Positions 13,701 through 26,164 of a DNA stretch of 64,000 nt are shown here, one piece after another. Each line of letters starts with the position of its first letter. Position 1 is the first letter of the stretch. Where the stretch lies: the NCBI GenBank assembly GCA_029891345.1, contig CM057000.1, positions 122,497,838 through 122,561,837 of the forward strand, in the 5' to 3' direction. The notes beneath the pieces are model-generated. The model did not search any database. It saw nothing but the letters and a program-made list of their open reading frames with translations, and was not told where the DNA came from. The DNA comes from Dryococelus australis. Lineage: Eukaryota > Arthropoda > Insecta > Phasmatodea > Phasmatidae. Both the position numbers and the translations under genes were made by a program.

Positions 13701-14005
13701 TGACAAATCTCACACTGTTGGACAATCTGTTCTACATCCTTGTCTAGGCCAGTCCACCAGACATAACTATGAGCCAAAACCTTTGTCTGGACTAGCCCTT
13801 GGTGACTGGCATGTTAGGGTCTGCAGTATAAAGGCCTGTCCTTCCAGTGGAATGAAGAGACATATACCCCACAAAAGACATCCTCTATGGACAGTCAATT
13901 CATGCTGTCTTCTGATAAATGGAATATACTGCTCTTCTTGGTTGCCACTTGGCCAACCCTTCAGTACCCATGTGCAAACGCTTGACAGGACAGGATCTGC
14001 TCTAG

Positions 14006-15555
14006 TCAAATCTGCAAGATTTGTCGAGCTCTCAATGGGGGTGCATCCAATGCTTCGAGGAGAAAGACTTCCATTGGAGCCAGGATATCTGTGTAAGGCG
14101 TGGGACGGGGAAGATGGCTAAGACCATATGTATTCGCAATACTGTGGCCTAGCCGATAAAGTAATTCAAAATCATACCCACTGATCATGATACTCCAACG
14201 CAGCATCCATGGCGATAAGATGTTAGGAGTCACCTTGTCTGTAGTAAACAACCCTAGGAGTGGTTTGTGCTCTCTGCGAATCTCAAACTTCCTACTATAG
14301 AGGAAATTGTGAAATTTCTTCACTGCGGTAATAATACTCAATGCTTCCTTATCTATCTGGTTGCCACTGAATGGGAATAAAACAAAATGGTAACTTCATA
14401 CCCTTGTTTATTGATCTGACTCAATACAGCACCTACCCCAAACTGAGAAGCATCGCACGTCACGATCAGCTGTAATTCTGGGTCGTAATGTGCTAGCAGA
14501 GATTCAGATGTAAGGAGGTTCTTGGTGGCAGCAAAAGATGCATCATGAAGCTGTGTCCACTCCCACTTCACAGAATTCCATGAAAGGTTACGCAAGGGTT
14601 CTGCTATCTCTGCCTTATCTTTCAAAACAGAATTATAGAAGTTGAGAAGTTCTAAGTAGGCCTGTAGTTCTTTGTTAGATGGTGTAGCTGCTTCATGGAT
14701 AGCACGAACCTTATCAAGTGTAGGTCGGATACCATTTTGGTCGACTACAAAGTCCAAGAACGTCACTTCTGGCACACCAAAATTGCATTTCTCTGCTTTT
14801 ACGTGGCTGTCAGAATCTTTAAAAATGTTGTAGAACCTGCCGCACCTTGTTTCGAAAACTCTGAATTGATGATCCTCGTACAAGTGCATCATCAAAATAT
14901 GGGACAACACCATCTAATCCAGCCAACAAATCTTCCAAAAAACGTTAGAAGACTCCTGGTGCCACACACACACACCAAACTACAGCCGATTTGCCTGAAA
15001 AGCACTCTGATGTGTGCTTATTGTTTGAGCTTTGGCAGCCTCTTCATCCACATGGAGCTGTTGGAATGCTTGTACAAGTTCAATCTTAGCGAAAATCATG
15101 CCACTATTCAGTTTTGTTTGCAGCTGGCTGATAGGTGGAACAGGGTACAAATCATGATACAATGCCTTAATAAAGGTACTCTTATAGTCTCCACAGATCC
15201 AAACATCTCCATTTGACTTAAGTGCTATAACAATTGATGTAGCCCAATCAGCATGCTTAACTGGTGTATACACTCCTTGACGAACCAGCCTCTCCAGTTC
15301 CTTTTCTACCTTAGGAAGAAGGGCAAATGGGACTGTGCGAGGTTTGAGCCACAAAGGTTGTACTTGTGGGTCAAGCTGGAATTTGACAGGTGGTCCTGTG
15401 TACTTCTCCAGCTCTCCACTAATCAGTTCCTGAAACTCGTCAATAATATCTTTACAGAACTTGCTTATGCTTAAAACACCCTTTACTTCTATATCCAAGG
15501 TATCCAACCAATTTCTCCCTAAGAAAGATCGCCTCAGACCCTTTGAAATAATCAA
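14006..15555 (-). pseudogene. Gypsy A reverse transcriptase and RNase H region
   Basis: The RT N-terminal part (14,980-15,555) shows FLGRNWLDTL, VPFALLPKVEKELERLV and ICGDYKSTFIKALYHDLYPV. The palm/thumb and RNase H follow to 14,006 (LIVTCDASQFGVGAVLSQ; FEIRREHKPLLGLF). The order and motifs are those of Ty3/Gypsy pol. Confidence 0.9.
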
Positions 15556-15600
15556 TGGTAGAGTACATTTTTTTGAACCATACTGTAATTCAACATTACA

Positions 15601-15880
15601 TTAACCAAATGTTTCAATTTCATTTTTACTGTAATCATGTAATAGTATACAAGTTGCCTTACTGAACTTGGGAAGCTGGTGGTGGAAACTCCTATGAAAG
15701 GTAAGCTCATTCACTATCGAGAGCTCGGCCCCAGTGTCCACATCCATTTCAACTAGATAACCATTTACAGTTACCACTGTGCTTAGCTCATTTGCCCCTG
15801 GCATTCCTATTTTCATTGTATGGTAAGCATTAGATTCAGACACGTTACCATCTGACTTTTCCTCAGCTTGCTAGTCTTGT
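15601..15880 (-). pseudogene. Gypsy A aspartyl protease region
   Basis: A VEMDVDTGAELSIV motif (DTG catalytic triad) lies upstream of the RT frame, as in other Gypsy elements. Confidence 0.8.
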
Positions 15881-16735
15881 ACAGAATTTACAGTGACCCT
15901 GGAGCTATTTCGAGAGGTTTTGGACTTGCAAACTCGCTCTATGTGTCCTGTTCATTTACAGAAGAAACATTCAGTGTACTTAAAAACGACAGGCAGATCT
16001 ATTGTGCTGACCACCACAGCCTGGATACTGAAACCCTGGTCTAGACTGATTCGGCCTACTGGAACTAACCTGGTCTGTTCCCACATGTGGAAATGTTCGA
16101 ACACGTGGTGGCGACTGGCTTACTTTGTCTGCGTTGACCACTGATGCGGCGGCCCGCTGATCTCCCTGGTGTTGCGGTGAGCAGTTTCTGCAGCGAGGGC
16201 CTTCTCTTGTGTTTGCGCAACTGTCAATGTAGCTTCTGATAGTAATCTCCGCTGCATGGACTCGTCACTCAATCCACGTACGGACCGGCCCCGTAATGTT
16301 ACGTCAAGGCTATCGCCTAATTTTCAGTGTTTATCAAGCGCTGTAATTCGGCAACATACTCGGCAGTACTTTAATTTACCTGTTGACTTCATTGGTGGAA
16401 CTTGAACCTCTGATATATTACAGGCGGTGTTGGAGCAAAATGGTTTTTAAGCAATTTTATAATTTCCGCATATGTTTTTGTAGCTGGGTTTGCAGGCGAC
16501 ACAAGTGATCTAACAACTGAGTATGTTTTTGAACCACAAACACTGAAGAAAACCGCATGTTCCTTCTCAGCCTCAGTAACATCATTTGCTTGGAAATATA
16601 ATCCCAGGCGTTCTGAGTATGCATCCCATCCGTGAGGTTGCGAGACATCAAATTCCTTTATGTGGCTTAAGAGGTTAGCTATGCCGATTACCGACTATCG
16701 AGAAAACTTACAAAGGATACCATCCTCGTCGCCAG
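15881..16735 (-). pseudogene. Gypsy A gag region
   Basis: A C-x2-C-x4-H-x4-C zinc knuckle is visible at about 15,935-15,975. The capsid-like part around 16,450-16,680 contains ERLGLYFQAND and HFAPTPPV stretches seen in Mag-type gag proteins. Translated in fragments only. Confidence 0.7.
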
Positions 16736-16940
16736 ATGTAGAACAATAACACGGAACTGTACTGCCACACTCCTAGTTTAATCACGAGACATAACTCTCA
16801 CATCTCTGTACTATTTTTTCCAAAACATCCTCCAGCTCGTTTTATGTTACAGGACCAAAACCAACATGACGTGCAACCACACATCAACAGACTTAACAGT
16901 GAACAATACTCACTGCTGCTAACTTTGTAACAACACATTT

Positions 16941-18642
16941 TGCACAATACACGATAAGAAACATCTGTACACAGAAGTAAAAAGTTAGGCGCTTCTTAAA
17001 CAAACAGATATATGAAAGCACAATACAAACTTTATGTGTTTTACTTATATTGAATAATATGGGGCTTCTTAAACATATATGTGAAAGCTCAATACAAAAA
17101 TTATGTGATTTACTTGTATTAAAGAAAAATATGGCACTTCTTAAATAAACAGATATGTGAAAGAGCAATGCAAACTTTATATGTTTTACTTATACTTATT
17201 GAAAAATATTTTACAAATAATAAATATTTCTTTTGTAATTTAAAATCACATTGCAAGAAATTTTCCAGTCATCTAAATTCCTCCATACTCTTAGAAACAT
17301 CTAGTATCTCTGAGGAGAAAAGTTGCAAAATTAATTTCTAATTATTTAATTATTTTCTGGCTAACCAGCCCAAACCTAAAGCCGTGCAATCTCAAAAAAT
17401 GCAAAATGACTTAGATACTTTCTTTCAACAGTTTTTTACTAATTATAATAATAATGTTATTCTTTGGTGAAATTATATAAGTTTTGCCCAAGCCATCAAA
17501 AAGCTTCACAAGGGCAAAATATTAAAAATGTAATTTATTCTTGAAAATCCTTGCCATTTCTCTACAATTACAATTCATTGTTTCGGAAAAGAATTACTGG
17601 AATATCGGTATTTTTCAAGCCTTCTGAAGGCTATATTTATTACAAATTGAAAACATTTTTCCTGCCAAATTTATTTTACAATCACAAGTGATAATTTTGT
17701 CTCTAAAACCTAATAGCTGCATAAATATCCTACCAGCCATTGATATTCTCTACTCATTTGACTAGAATTATTTAACAATTTCCAATACTGGTGTCTCCCT
17801 ATCCATTCATTAATCATTAAAGACATATTTTGTATTTTTACAGAATACTGATACAAATTGAGTCCAATTAGAAATTATTAAACCAGAATTGGCGAAAACT
17901 CACGCCACAAAATCTTTAAAAATTTTGTTTTAAAATTCGTTACTTGCAGGTCCTTTCGAAATTATGGCAAAACTTGGTTCTTTTTACAATAAGCCACATT
18001 TTTCTAAAAAGGAAAACTGCAAGTTTAAAAAGTTTTCTTGCACTTTAACATGACAACTATTTTCAAAGTTTGCTCTACAAGGACTTCAGCAAGTCCTTCC
18101 TACTCCTGATAATAAGGGCCATATTAAGAAATTACAATATCAAAGGTTCATACATAACTCATATCTGAAACTCCCAGGGCCGCTGTTTACCCCGACTAAT
18201 CCCACTCTGGGAGCTTATATACACAACAATTTACATTATCTCCGAGAGGGGTAGCAAGTGGAACCGACATCAGAAACTCCTGGCCACGTGGAACTGCATA
18301 TGCCATGACATTATACGTCCGTGCACCTGGCGGCAGCCTGCTCAAGCCACAGTACTCTAAGTTCCAGGTGTGCAAACCTTTGTGCTTAAGGATGGCTGTA
18401 CATTTACTTTGTCGAAAACAAAGTCCATCATAGAACTTAAAGTGTTCACAGAACTTCAGGTTGGTGGTTTAAAGTAAGTGTGCGTAGATTAATTAAGGCA
18501 AAAAACAGAGTTCAAATTGCAAAACTTTTCTTTGTCGGTAGATGTGAAGGAAGCAAGTCGTGGCTTTCGGTCGAGCAGTTGCTAGAAGGCGGAGGGAGGG
18601 GGGAAGTCAGAAAAATACGTGAAAACGAGACCTCCTGTCTCA
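16941..18642 (-). repeat. Gypsy B left LTR, second part
   Basis: Matches 24,110-26,363 of the right LTR, apart from two indels: a MITE of about 536 bp and a 60-bp segment, both present only in the right copy. It ends at the polypurine tract, so this side is the start of the 3' LTR in element orientation. Confidence 0.85.
16985..17210. repeat. LTR minisatellite, three units
   Basis: Three units of about 72-75 bp, each starting (G/C)(G/A)CTTCTTAAA and containing GATATNTGAAAG. Confidence 0.8.
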
Positions 18643-18960
18643 TCCTCCCCCCCCCCCCAATCTTCGAGGGAAGAAGCTGTGTTGAAAAACCCGAAAGCTG
18701 TCAGAATCTTCTCCAAGATGGCCAGGTTTGGGGGCGATCCCGACTACTCTTCCAGGAAGACACCATGAGAAGACGACCTCGTTACCAGCTTCAGACTAGA
18801 AACTATCCAAATACAAGAGTGCGATCATCAATGGGTCCAACAACAGGGACACTCGAGAAATCCAAACTCCTCATCGGCCGAAATAAACGGCAACAGCCTT
18901 GGGTGGGAGTCCTAAATTCTCCCTTTTCAAATTTGCCTTTTCCTGTACAATATTAGTAGT
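18643..18960 (-). other. Gypsy B polypurine tract and 3' untranslated part
   Basis: A C-run on the plus strand (G-run plus GGA on the minus strand) lies directly beside the LTR and is the expected primer site for plus-strand DNA. The rest up to 18,960 is internal non-coding sequence; the plus-strand open frame here is a chance frame. Confidence 0.65.
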
Positions 18961-19299
18961 ATTGTCCCGTCATACCCTCTTCCGCCTATATGAAAATGAA
19001 CAAAACCGAAATGGACACATCTTATCTGCTACATGCGAATGAAACCCTAGATGGTAAATGGGTATGAATACACCTTAAACCTAAATTAAAGTGAAAACCT
19101 CTTTATGAAATATGCGTAAATGGAGAACAGTCCTTGGACCTTCAAATACCAGTATCCTTAAAAACATATACAAACAACCCCCAAGATGATAATATGATAA
19201 CACAAAATTACAACATATCAAAAGACAAACCCTGTAACAAGATGACACATAACTAGCACATTAACTATAGTAGAAAAGTCATTTAGTCCAATGTTTTAG

Positions 19300-20570
19300 T
19301 ACCAAAAACTTCAACTTAAGAAGTACACAATTTAAGTTGCGACACATGCACTTTATTTACCTTCCCAGGACTATTCAAGTCCTCTAACAAAACTGTCAAG
19401 GGATGAAATGCTAAATCAAAAAGGGTCCAGAAAATTTGGGCGCCAACTTCGCACTGAACTGGGCAGCTTTGCTGCTCATATTGTGTGTTTCCAGATATAC
19501 TTTATCTCCGGTTTTCAGAGACACAGTGCCCCTATGGTATATAGAACGAGATACCAATTTGGAGTGATATTTCCTAAGGTTCTGGTTTGCCTCTTACCAG
19601 ACCTCTTCCGGATCCTTTTTACCAATGTTATCCCATAAGAAATCATGGAGCCCCCAAGTATGAAACAAGGGATGAAACAAATCACATCCGAAAAACAGTT
19701 CAGATTGGATTTTCATGGTGGCACTACTTATCACAATACTGAAAGCAAGTTGGAGTTGGTTCAAACCAACATCCCAACATCTACGAGACCCTGTTTGGAA
19801 GACCCGCAAGGACACCTTGAAGTTTATATTATAATGCTCTACAAGATTTGCCTTGGGGTAATAAGGTGTTGTTTGCACTAACTTTATCCTCCAAGAGCAA
19901 ACAATGTTCTTCATTTCAGATGACATAAAGTAAGTAGCATTGTCAGTCACCATGTACACTGGGGTTCCAAGCACAGATAAATGTCTTAGGCTTAAGATTC
20001 CACTAATTTAACTAGATCTCATTCATCTCAATGGAAAAAAAAACACAAATTTACTAAAGCTATCAACTGAGACTAAGATTGAAGTAAACCCTGTTCTTGT
20101 TCGGGACAGAGGACCAAAAACATCCAAATATAGTCTTTCCCAGGGAAACTTAGCCATGCTAGCACTATAAGGGCTAACAATCTTGGCATTTCGAGGCTTA
20201 GATCTTTAACACTCCTTACATCACTTGACCAGTCCCTCAATCTCCTTTCCTAGGCCTGGCCAAAAAAAAACATCTCCCTAATTCTATCCACAGTTTTGTC
20301 CTGGCCAAAATATCCACCAAAATAGGAATTATGATAATATTGCAATATTGGCCCTCTGTACCTGAGGTACAAAAAGTTAGGGAATTTTAGATTTTTGCTC
20401 GGTGTGGCCAATAAGACCTTTTTGGAATTCGTATTGCCCTCCATGACCAGCATCGATGTTACACTTGATGCTAATGCATTCAGGATATATCCCCTGATGA
20501 TGATGAAGCTTTAAGTATGCAGGGGGAAAATCTTGCAAGACCTTAGCCTGCTCTACACCAGAACCCATAG
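19300..20570 (-). pseudogene. Gypsy B integrase region
   Basis: Fragments show a zinc-binding N-terminal part near 20,250-20,450 (YRGPILQYYHNSYFGG), a core near 19,594-19,974 (MVTDNATYFMSSEMK, PYYPKANLVEHYN) and a C-terminal part with GDKVYLET near 19,450-19,500. All point to a Gypsy-type integrase. Confidence 0.85.
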
Positions 20571-20863
20571 ATAATGCCCTTTTAGGGTCTACTAGCTTTG
20601 TCGGACCTTTTTACAGAGTCTTGATTCTGAATCACAGTCTGATCTTCAGTCTGTCTGTTGCCAAAAATTATAGGCAGAATACTTATATGGTCTACTGAAT
20701 CTGTCTGCATTTCTACAGAAACCTGTCTCGGAGATACAGACCGTTCAGCCTGCTAGTTATCCGAAACTTCTCTAAAGCAACTCTCTGGTCTGCTGGCTCT
20801 GTACTTCAACAGAAACGAAATGGACTTCATTCCCAGACACAGGTTCCTCAGCCTGCATTACTG

Positions 20864-22070
20864 TTAATACTTCAGGGGAATAAACACAAAATTCGTCAGC
20901 ATCGAACATGCATGTAGGGCATCGGCAACACCATTGTCGACACCCTTCACATGGTGTACTGTAAATTTAAATTTAATTAACAGCACAAGCCACCATACTA
21001 GTCGCCCAACAGGTTCATTGGTGGAAAGAAAACAGCTCAGAGCTTGGTTGTTGGTATGCAACATGAATTCAGAGCTTTCCAAATAATCGCTAAATTTTTC
21101 TATGCCATAAATTGGGGCGAGGACCTCTTTCTCATACACCGAGAACTTTTTTCTGATGGAGACGGAAGCCGACTGGCATATGTCACAACAACCAAATTAC
21201 CTTCTATTGTTTAATATAACATAGAGCCAAAAAATTTCGGACTAGCATCTACTTGACGAAGAAAAGGTTTGTCAAAATAATGCAACTGTAGTACAGGAGG
21301 TGTAGCCAACTTTTCTTATCAAAAGACTAACTGCTTATTGATGCTCTTCTCCCCAATTAAATTCTAATCCTTTCCTTTTTAAGGCGTTCGGTGGCTCGGC
21401 TATGTCCGAAAAATTGGGAATTAATTTAGAGTAGAATCCAACCATCCCAAGAAATTTTCTAACCCTACGTAAATTTTGGGAACGGGAAAACTTATCACAT
21501 TAACAGTTTACAATATGAGATTACAAAACCTATGTATCTTACATAGGTTGCGGCCCAGGTTACCTTACCACGATTTACAGTGAGTCCAGCTTCACAAAAG
21601 GCAAGTAAAAAGAGGCGAAGATATTTTAAGTGATCCTCAAATGTCTCGCTGTAAACACAAGCATCATCGATATAGATGAAAAGGAATGAATACTTATATT
21701 TCGCCAGAACCTGAAATAATACACGTGACATAGCTTGGGGCCCACAGTTTACCCATGTGTAACCTTTTTCACTGGAATTGGCCCCATGGTGTTACAAAAG
21801 CCAATACACCGCGTGAGTTGAGATGCATATCACACTGAAGGAAGACCGAGTTTAAATCAAAAACATAGAAATATTTGGCTGCACCAACATTTTGGAATAC
21901 GGATTCAATTGTAGGCAAAGGATATAGGTCAACGCAAATTTTCTTATTCACCTTCTTGTAGTCACAAATAACTCTATATGAACCAGGAACCTTTTTCGGC
22001 AAAAGAAAAGCTGGACTTGAATAGTTGCTGTCAGATGGTTCCACAATGTCTTCCTTTTACAATTCCTGCA
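20864..22070 (-). pseudogene. Gypsy B reverse transcriptase and RNase H region
   Basis: The RT has YSSPAFLLPKKVPGSYRVICD at 21,980-22,040, YPLPTIESVF, and the catalytic FIYIDDACVYSETFEDHL at about 21,640-21,690. The RNase H part at 20,864-21,139 has EKEVLAPIYGIEKF and HHVKGVDNGVADAL. Typical Gypsy pol layout. Confidence 0.9.
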
Positions 22071-23912
22071 CTATACTCCGAAATGCTTTCACTTTCGGTG
22101 GAGCAGCGCTGTAAGGCACTGAGGACACCAGTTCCTGATCTTTTAATTTAAACATTATAGGCTTCTTACTATAATGTCCTAGCTTCTTAGTTACTACATC
22201 AGAAAACTCAGTTTGCCAATCTGTTAATGGACTGTTCTTATTACAAACTTGCGACTGTACCTGAATGAAATGAAACATAAAACTTTTAGCAGTAATATGC
22301 ACAGGCTGAGAAGGACAAAAGGCAAAACTTAATTCTTTTTTAGACACATTTATACTGGCTTGGGTATTTCCCCAAGAAGTCAACCCCAAGCAACAGATCA
22401 AGATTTAAACCAGGCAGAATTCTTAATTGGAATTTTCATACAAAGTTTTCTACCTTAATTTTGAAAATTGCAATTCCCTGCGAACTAATTACCCCTCCAT
22501 TTGCTAGAGAAAAACATGTTTCCTCTCTTTTAAATACTCGAAAGAGTCGTCTCAGCATATTTTTACGCAAATAACTACAAAAATTGTGTTTAATCATGAA
22601 CAGGTAGCCCCAGAGTCAAGCAGTGCCCCAACCATAACCTGATCTGCAATAACCACTGGGACATACAACAAGCCAAATTTATGTTCAAAATCCACGACAT
22701 TAATGGAATGGTCACCCATGACTTTCTCCTTCATAGGACACTTGGATTTAACATGGCCTTTTTGTTTGCAAAGGTAACAAATGTAGTCACGGAACCTATC
22801 CTGTCCCTCACTATCTTTCTCACTCCCTGTCCTCCCAGTTTGCGAAAACCATGATCTTGTTTTGACTTTACTGGAACTAGGGCTATCTACAGTGATAACA
22901 GAGAATACTGATTTTTTATGATAGCAATCTTTAGCAAAATGATCATGTTTGCCGCAAATTATACAGAATTTAGTTGAAGTTAATGTAGGTACTGCTCTCT
23001 TCTTTACTTTGTCTGCTTTCCTGATATTGATACTGACCCCTCCATTCGCACAATCTCCTAATGTGCGTTCAATTTCTGTTACTAAAGCTAACAGTTGAAA
23101 CATAGTAGTCGGGTGGGTTGCAACTAAAAAAAAAAAAAAAAAAACGACTTTTTGGGAAGCAAATTGTGAAATACAATTTGTGTGAAGGATTCTTCCGAAC
23201 ACGGGTATCCCAACACCCCCACTAATCCTAGGATTTCACTTACGAAATTCTGGATTATTTTGGTTTGTGACTGCCTTTTCTCCAACAATTACAACCAGGG
23301 ATTTGCGACCACTACTTCACTGGCAATTGCATTAAAACAAGTTTTTATCAACTGATTACTATCCCAATTTTATATACTGGCTTTACTGAATATTGGTTGT
23401 AATTCCTCAGGGACTCGAAAAATTACAGCAGCAGAGATAACCTCTCGCGAACAGATATCCAAAACTAAAATGGAATTAAAACTGACAAACTAATTCACCA
23501 CAGCAGCCAAATTAGTATTTTCAAGACTAGGTATTCTGGCAGAAAGTTCTGCTGGTATGTTTTTTAAGGACTTAATGCATTGTAGTAACTCACCCACAAC
23601 ACCTCAAGCGTCGCCACCATCGTGCTTCACCAAGGCCCGAGCTTTGAGGCAGAGTTCTGCGATACCGTCTGATTCTAACACCTCCACCCTGGTGCCTTTC
23701 AGCAAATTTGTCAGGGAAACTTTGGTCAACAGTTGTATCCATGCTGTTGACATGATAACTATTAGAAATACTAGCAAGATAAACTTTAACCACTGTTCTG
23801 AATGTCCCTTCCTTTGACAAACTTTTTCAAAGTTGTTCATGTGCCTTTGTATGCTCAAGGCTACTAAGCACACCCTTGATGATCAGAGTTGCGTAGCGGA
23901 ACTTTTTAGACA
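22071..23912 (-). pseudogene. Gypsy B gag and protease region
   Basis: Two zinc knuckles are visible: CIICGKHDHFAKDC and CYLCKQKGHVKSKC (22,725-22,965). The protease start VMVGALLDSGATCS follows at 22,595-22,635. The gag N-terminal part begins MSKKFR close to the LTR at 23,912. Broken. Confidence 0.8.
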
Positions 23913-24142
23913 TTCTGGCTATAGAGCGAGGCAAAAGGGGCATGTAAACTAGTCCAGCATCACAATAAGTCAATCTCAAAAAATGGGGAGAAAAAAAAAA
24001 CAACCTTCAAGACAGAGTGTTAAGAGTATTCCCCAACCAAAGCAGCAAAAACACATGAAAACATTTTACTTGTTTTATTAAAATATTTCTATAGAAGTAC
24101 AAAAATATAACAAACATATATACACATAACTAAAAAGTCAGG

Positions 24143-24350
24143 CGCTTCTTGAGTAAACAGATATGCGAAAGCACAATACAAACTTTATGTGTTTTACTTA
24201 TATTGAAAAATATGGTGCTTCTTAAACAAACATATATGTGAAAGCACAATACCAATCTTGTGTTTTACTTATATTGAAAAAATATGACACTACTTAAACA
24301 AACTGATATGTGAAAGTGCAATGCAAACTTTATATGTTTTATTTATATTG
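24143..24350. repeat. LTR minisatellite, three units
   Basis: Same 72-77 bp unit as in the left LTR. Confidence 0.8.
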
Positions 24351-24561
24351 AAAAATGATTTTACAAAAAATAGATATATCTTTTGTCCTTTTGGATCATG
24401 CTGCTAGACATTTTCCAGACATCTAAATTCCTCCATACTCTTATAAACATCTAGTATCTATGAGGAGAAAAGTTACAAAATTATTCTCTAACCATTTAAT
24501 TATTTCCTGGCTAACCAGCCCAACCTAATGCCATTCAATCTCGAAAGATGGAGCATAATTT

Positions 24562-25097
24562 GGGCAGTGGTTACACAAACTCAAATTCTGTTGAACACAT
24601 TCAGCTAAATACATTAGGTAGCCATTTCTGAAATATGAACAAGTTTAAAAACAGAACGTGTTTTCGCGGTCACACACCCAAAGCAGACTGAAATCAATGG
24701 AAATTTTAACCTCAACAAACACGGAACTTAAAATGTATGATATTTAATTATAATAGCCTCCAACATTGATCACTATTGATCCTTTTAATTGTTATGAAAC
24801 CTATACTTTTACTGTAATGGCATAATGGGTGGGTATTAATACATTCAACCTTAAACTTAAGTTATATCAACAAGTACAGGAATTCCCGCAAAATCCAGCA
24901 GTATTTATTACACTGTTTGTTTACTACGAAGCAGCCAGTAGGAGCGCAACAGAGAAGAGAAGTCGTTCGAAACGACTTATGAAAACTGTTCGCTTTGAAC
25001 GAGAAACAAATGTGATCGGAACTCGTTCGAAGGTAAATCTCTTCAATAGCTGAACTTGTTTTAGTGAAGTAGTTCTGCATTCCATGTAAACGTGGCC
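24562..25097. mobile_element. Short non-autonomous DNA transposon in the Gypsy B LTR
   Basis: Absent from the left LTR at the matching point (17,405), so it is a true insertion. The ends are imperfect inverted repeats, GGGCAGTGGTTACACA and (reverse) GGCCACGTTTACATGG. The inside has repeated GTTCGAA-type motifs and no transposase. The target duplication is not clear, so the superfamily is open; a GGCC-ended hAT or ISL2EU-like family is possible. Confidence 0.65.
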
Positions 25098-25864
25098 TTA
25101 GATATTTTGTTTAAACAGTTTTTACCAAATTGCAATTAGGATGTTATTCTTTGGTGAAATTGTATAAGTTTAACCCAAGCCATCAAAAGGCTTTACAAGG
25201 GCAAACTATTAAAAATGTCACTTATTCTTGATGATCCCTGCCATTTATCTACAATTACAATTTATTGTTTCGGAAAAGAATTACTAGAATATCGGTATTC
25301 CTCAGGCCTTCTGAAGGCTATATTTATTACAAATTGAAAACATTTTTCCTGCCAAGTTTATTTTACAATCACAAGTGATAATTTTGTTTCTAAAACCTAA
25401 TGGCTGCATAGATTTCGTACCAGCCAATGATATTCTCTATTCACTTGACTAGAATCAATTTACAATTTTCCAATACTGGTGTCTCCCTATCCATTAATTA
25501 ATCCTTAAAGACATATTTTGTAATTTTTACAGAATATTGATACAAATTGAGTCCAATTAAAAATTATTAAACCAGAAAAGGTGAAAACTCACGCCACAAA
25601 AATCTTTAAAAATTTTGTTTCAAAATTCATCACTTGCAGGTCCTTTCGAAATTATGGCAAAACTTGGTTCTTTTTACAATAAGCCACATTTTTCTAAAAA
25701 GGAAAACTGCAAGTTTAAAAAGTTTTCTTGCACTTTAACATGCTAATTATTTTCAAAGTTTGCCCTTCAAGGACTTCAGGTTCATACTTAACTCATGTCT
25801 GAAGCTCCCATGGCCGCTGGTTACCCCAACTATTCCCGCTCTGGGAGCTTATATACACAAAAAT

Positions 25865-26164
25865 TTACATTATCTCCGAGAGGGGTACTCCTAAATGATT
25901 AGCCAATAAGATGGCATGGAAATCTCCATAATGTTCTTCACTAAACACTTCAAGCGGAACTGACATCAGAAACTCCTGGCCACGTGGGACTGCGTAGGCC
26001 ATGACGTCATGCGTCCGTGCACCTGGCGGCAGCCTGCTCAAGCCACAGTACACTAAGGTCCAGGTGTGCAAACCTTCGTGCTTCAGGATGGCTGTGCATC
26101 TAATTTGTCGAAAACAAAATCCGTCGCAGAACTTAAAGTGTTCACAGAACTTCAGGTTGGTGGT
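25865..26164 (-). CDS. Open frame inside the Gypsy B LTR
   Basis: A 99-codon frame uninterrupted by stops, with a Cys-rich start (KFCEHFKFCDGFCFRQIRC), then HEGLHTWTLVYCGL and AYAVPRGQEFLMSVPLEVF. It looks like real protein rather than noise but I do not recognise it. The matching stretch in the left LTR (18,240-18,470) is altered and lacks 60 bp. It could be sequence captured from a host gene, or an LTR-internal frame of the element. No obvious start codon at its 5' end; the first ATG is at 26,071. Confidence 0.35.
   Translation of the reverse strand, partial: TTNLKFCEHFKFCDGFCFRQIRCTAILKHEGLHTWTLVYCGLSRLPPGARTHDVMAYAVPRGQEFLMSVPLEVFSEEHYGDFHAILLANHLGVPLSEIM

Larger units (their letters stand above)
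12810..16940 (-). mobile_element. Gypsy LTR retrotransposon A (Mag/K02A2.6-like), nested in Gypsy B LTR (broken)
   Basis: Minus-strand gag-protease-RT-RNase H-integrase order inside the left LTR of Gypsy B. The internal start on the right has the TCTGGCGACGAGGATGG sequence (about 16,719-16,735, minus strand) that follows the 5' LTR in many Mag-type Gypsy elements. A short LTR-like piece ending TTCTACA lies just outside it (about 16,738-16,905). No matching 3' LTR is seen on the left, so that end is truncated. It is a fossil with several breaks. Confidence 0.85.

Noticed and set aside
13681-14121. 146-codon plus-strand frame
   Set aside because: Antisense shadow of the Gypsy A integrase/RNase H region.
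14695-15216. 173-codon plus-strand frame
   Set aside because: Antisense shadow of the Gypsy A reverse transcriptase.
18480-18956. 158-codon plus-strand frame
   Set aside because: Spans the LTR, the polypurine tract and internal non-coding DNA of Gypsy B on the opposite strand.
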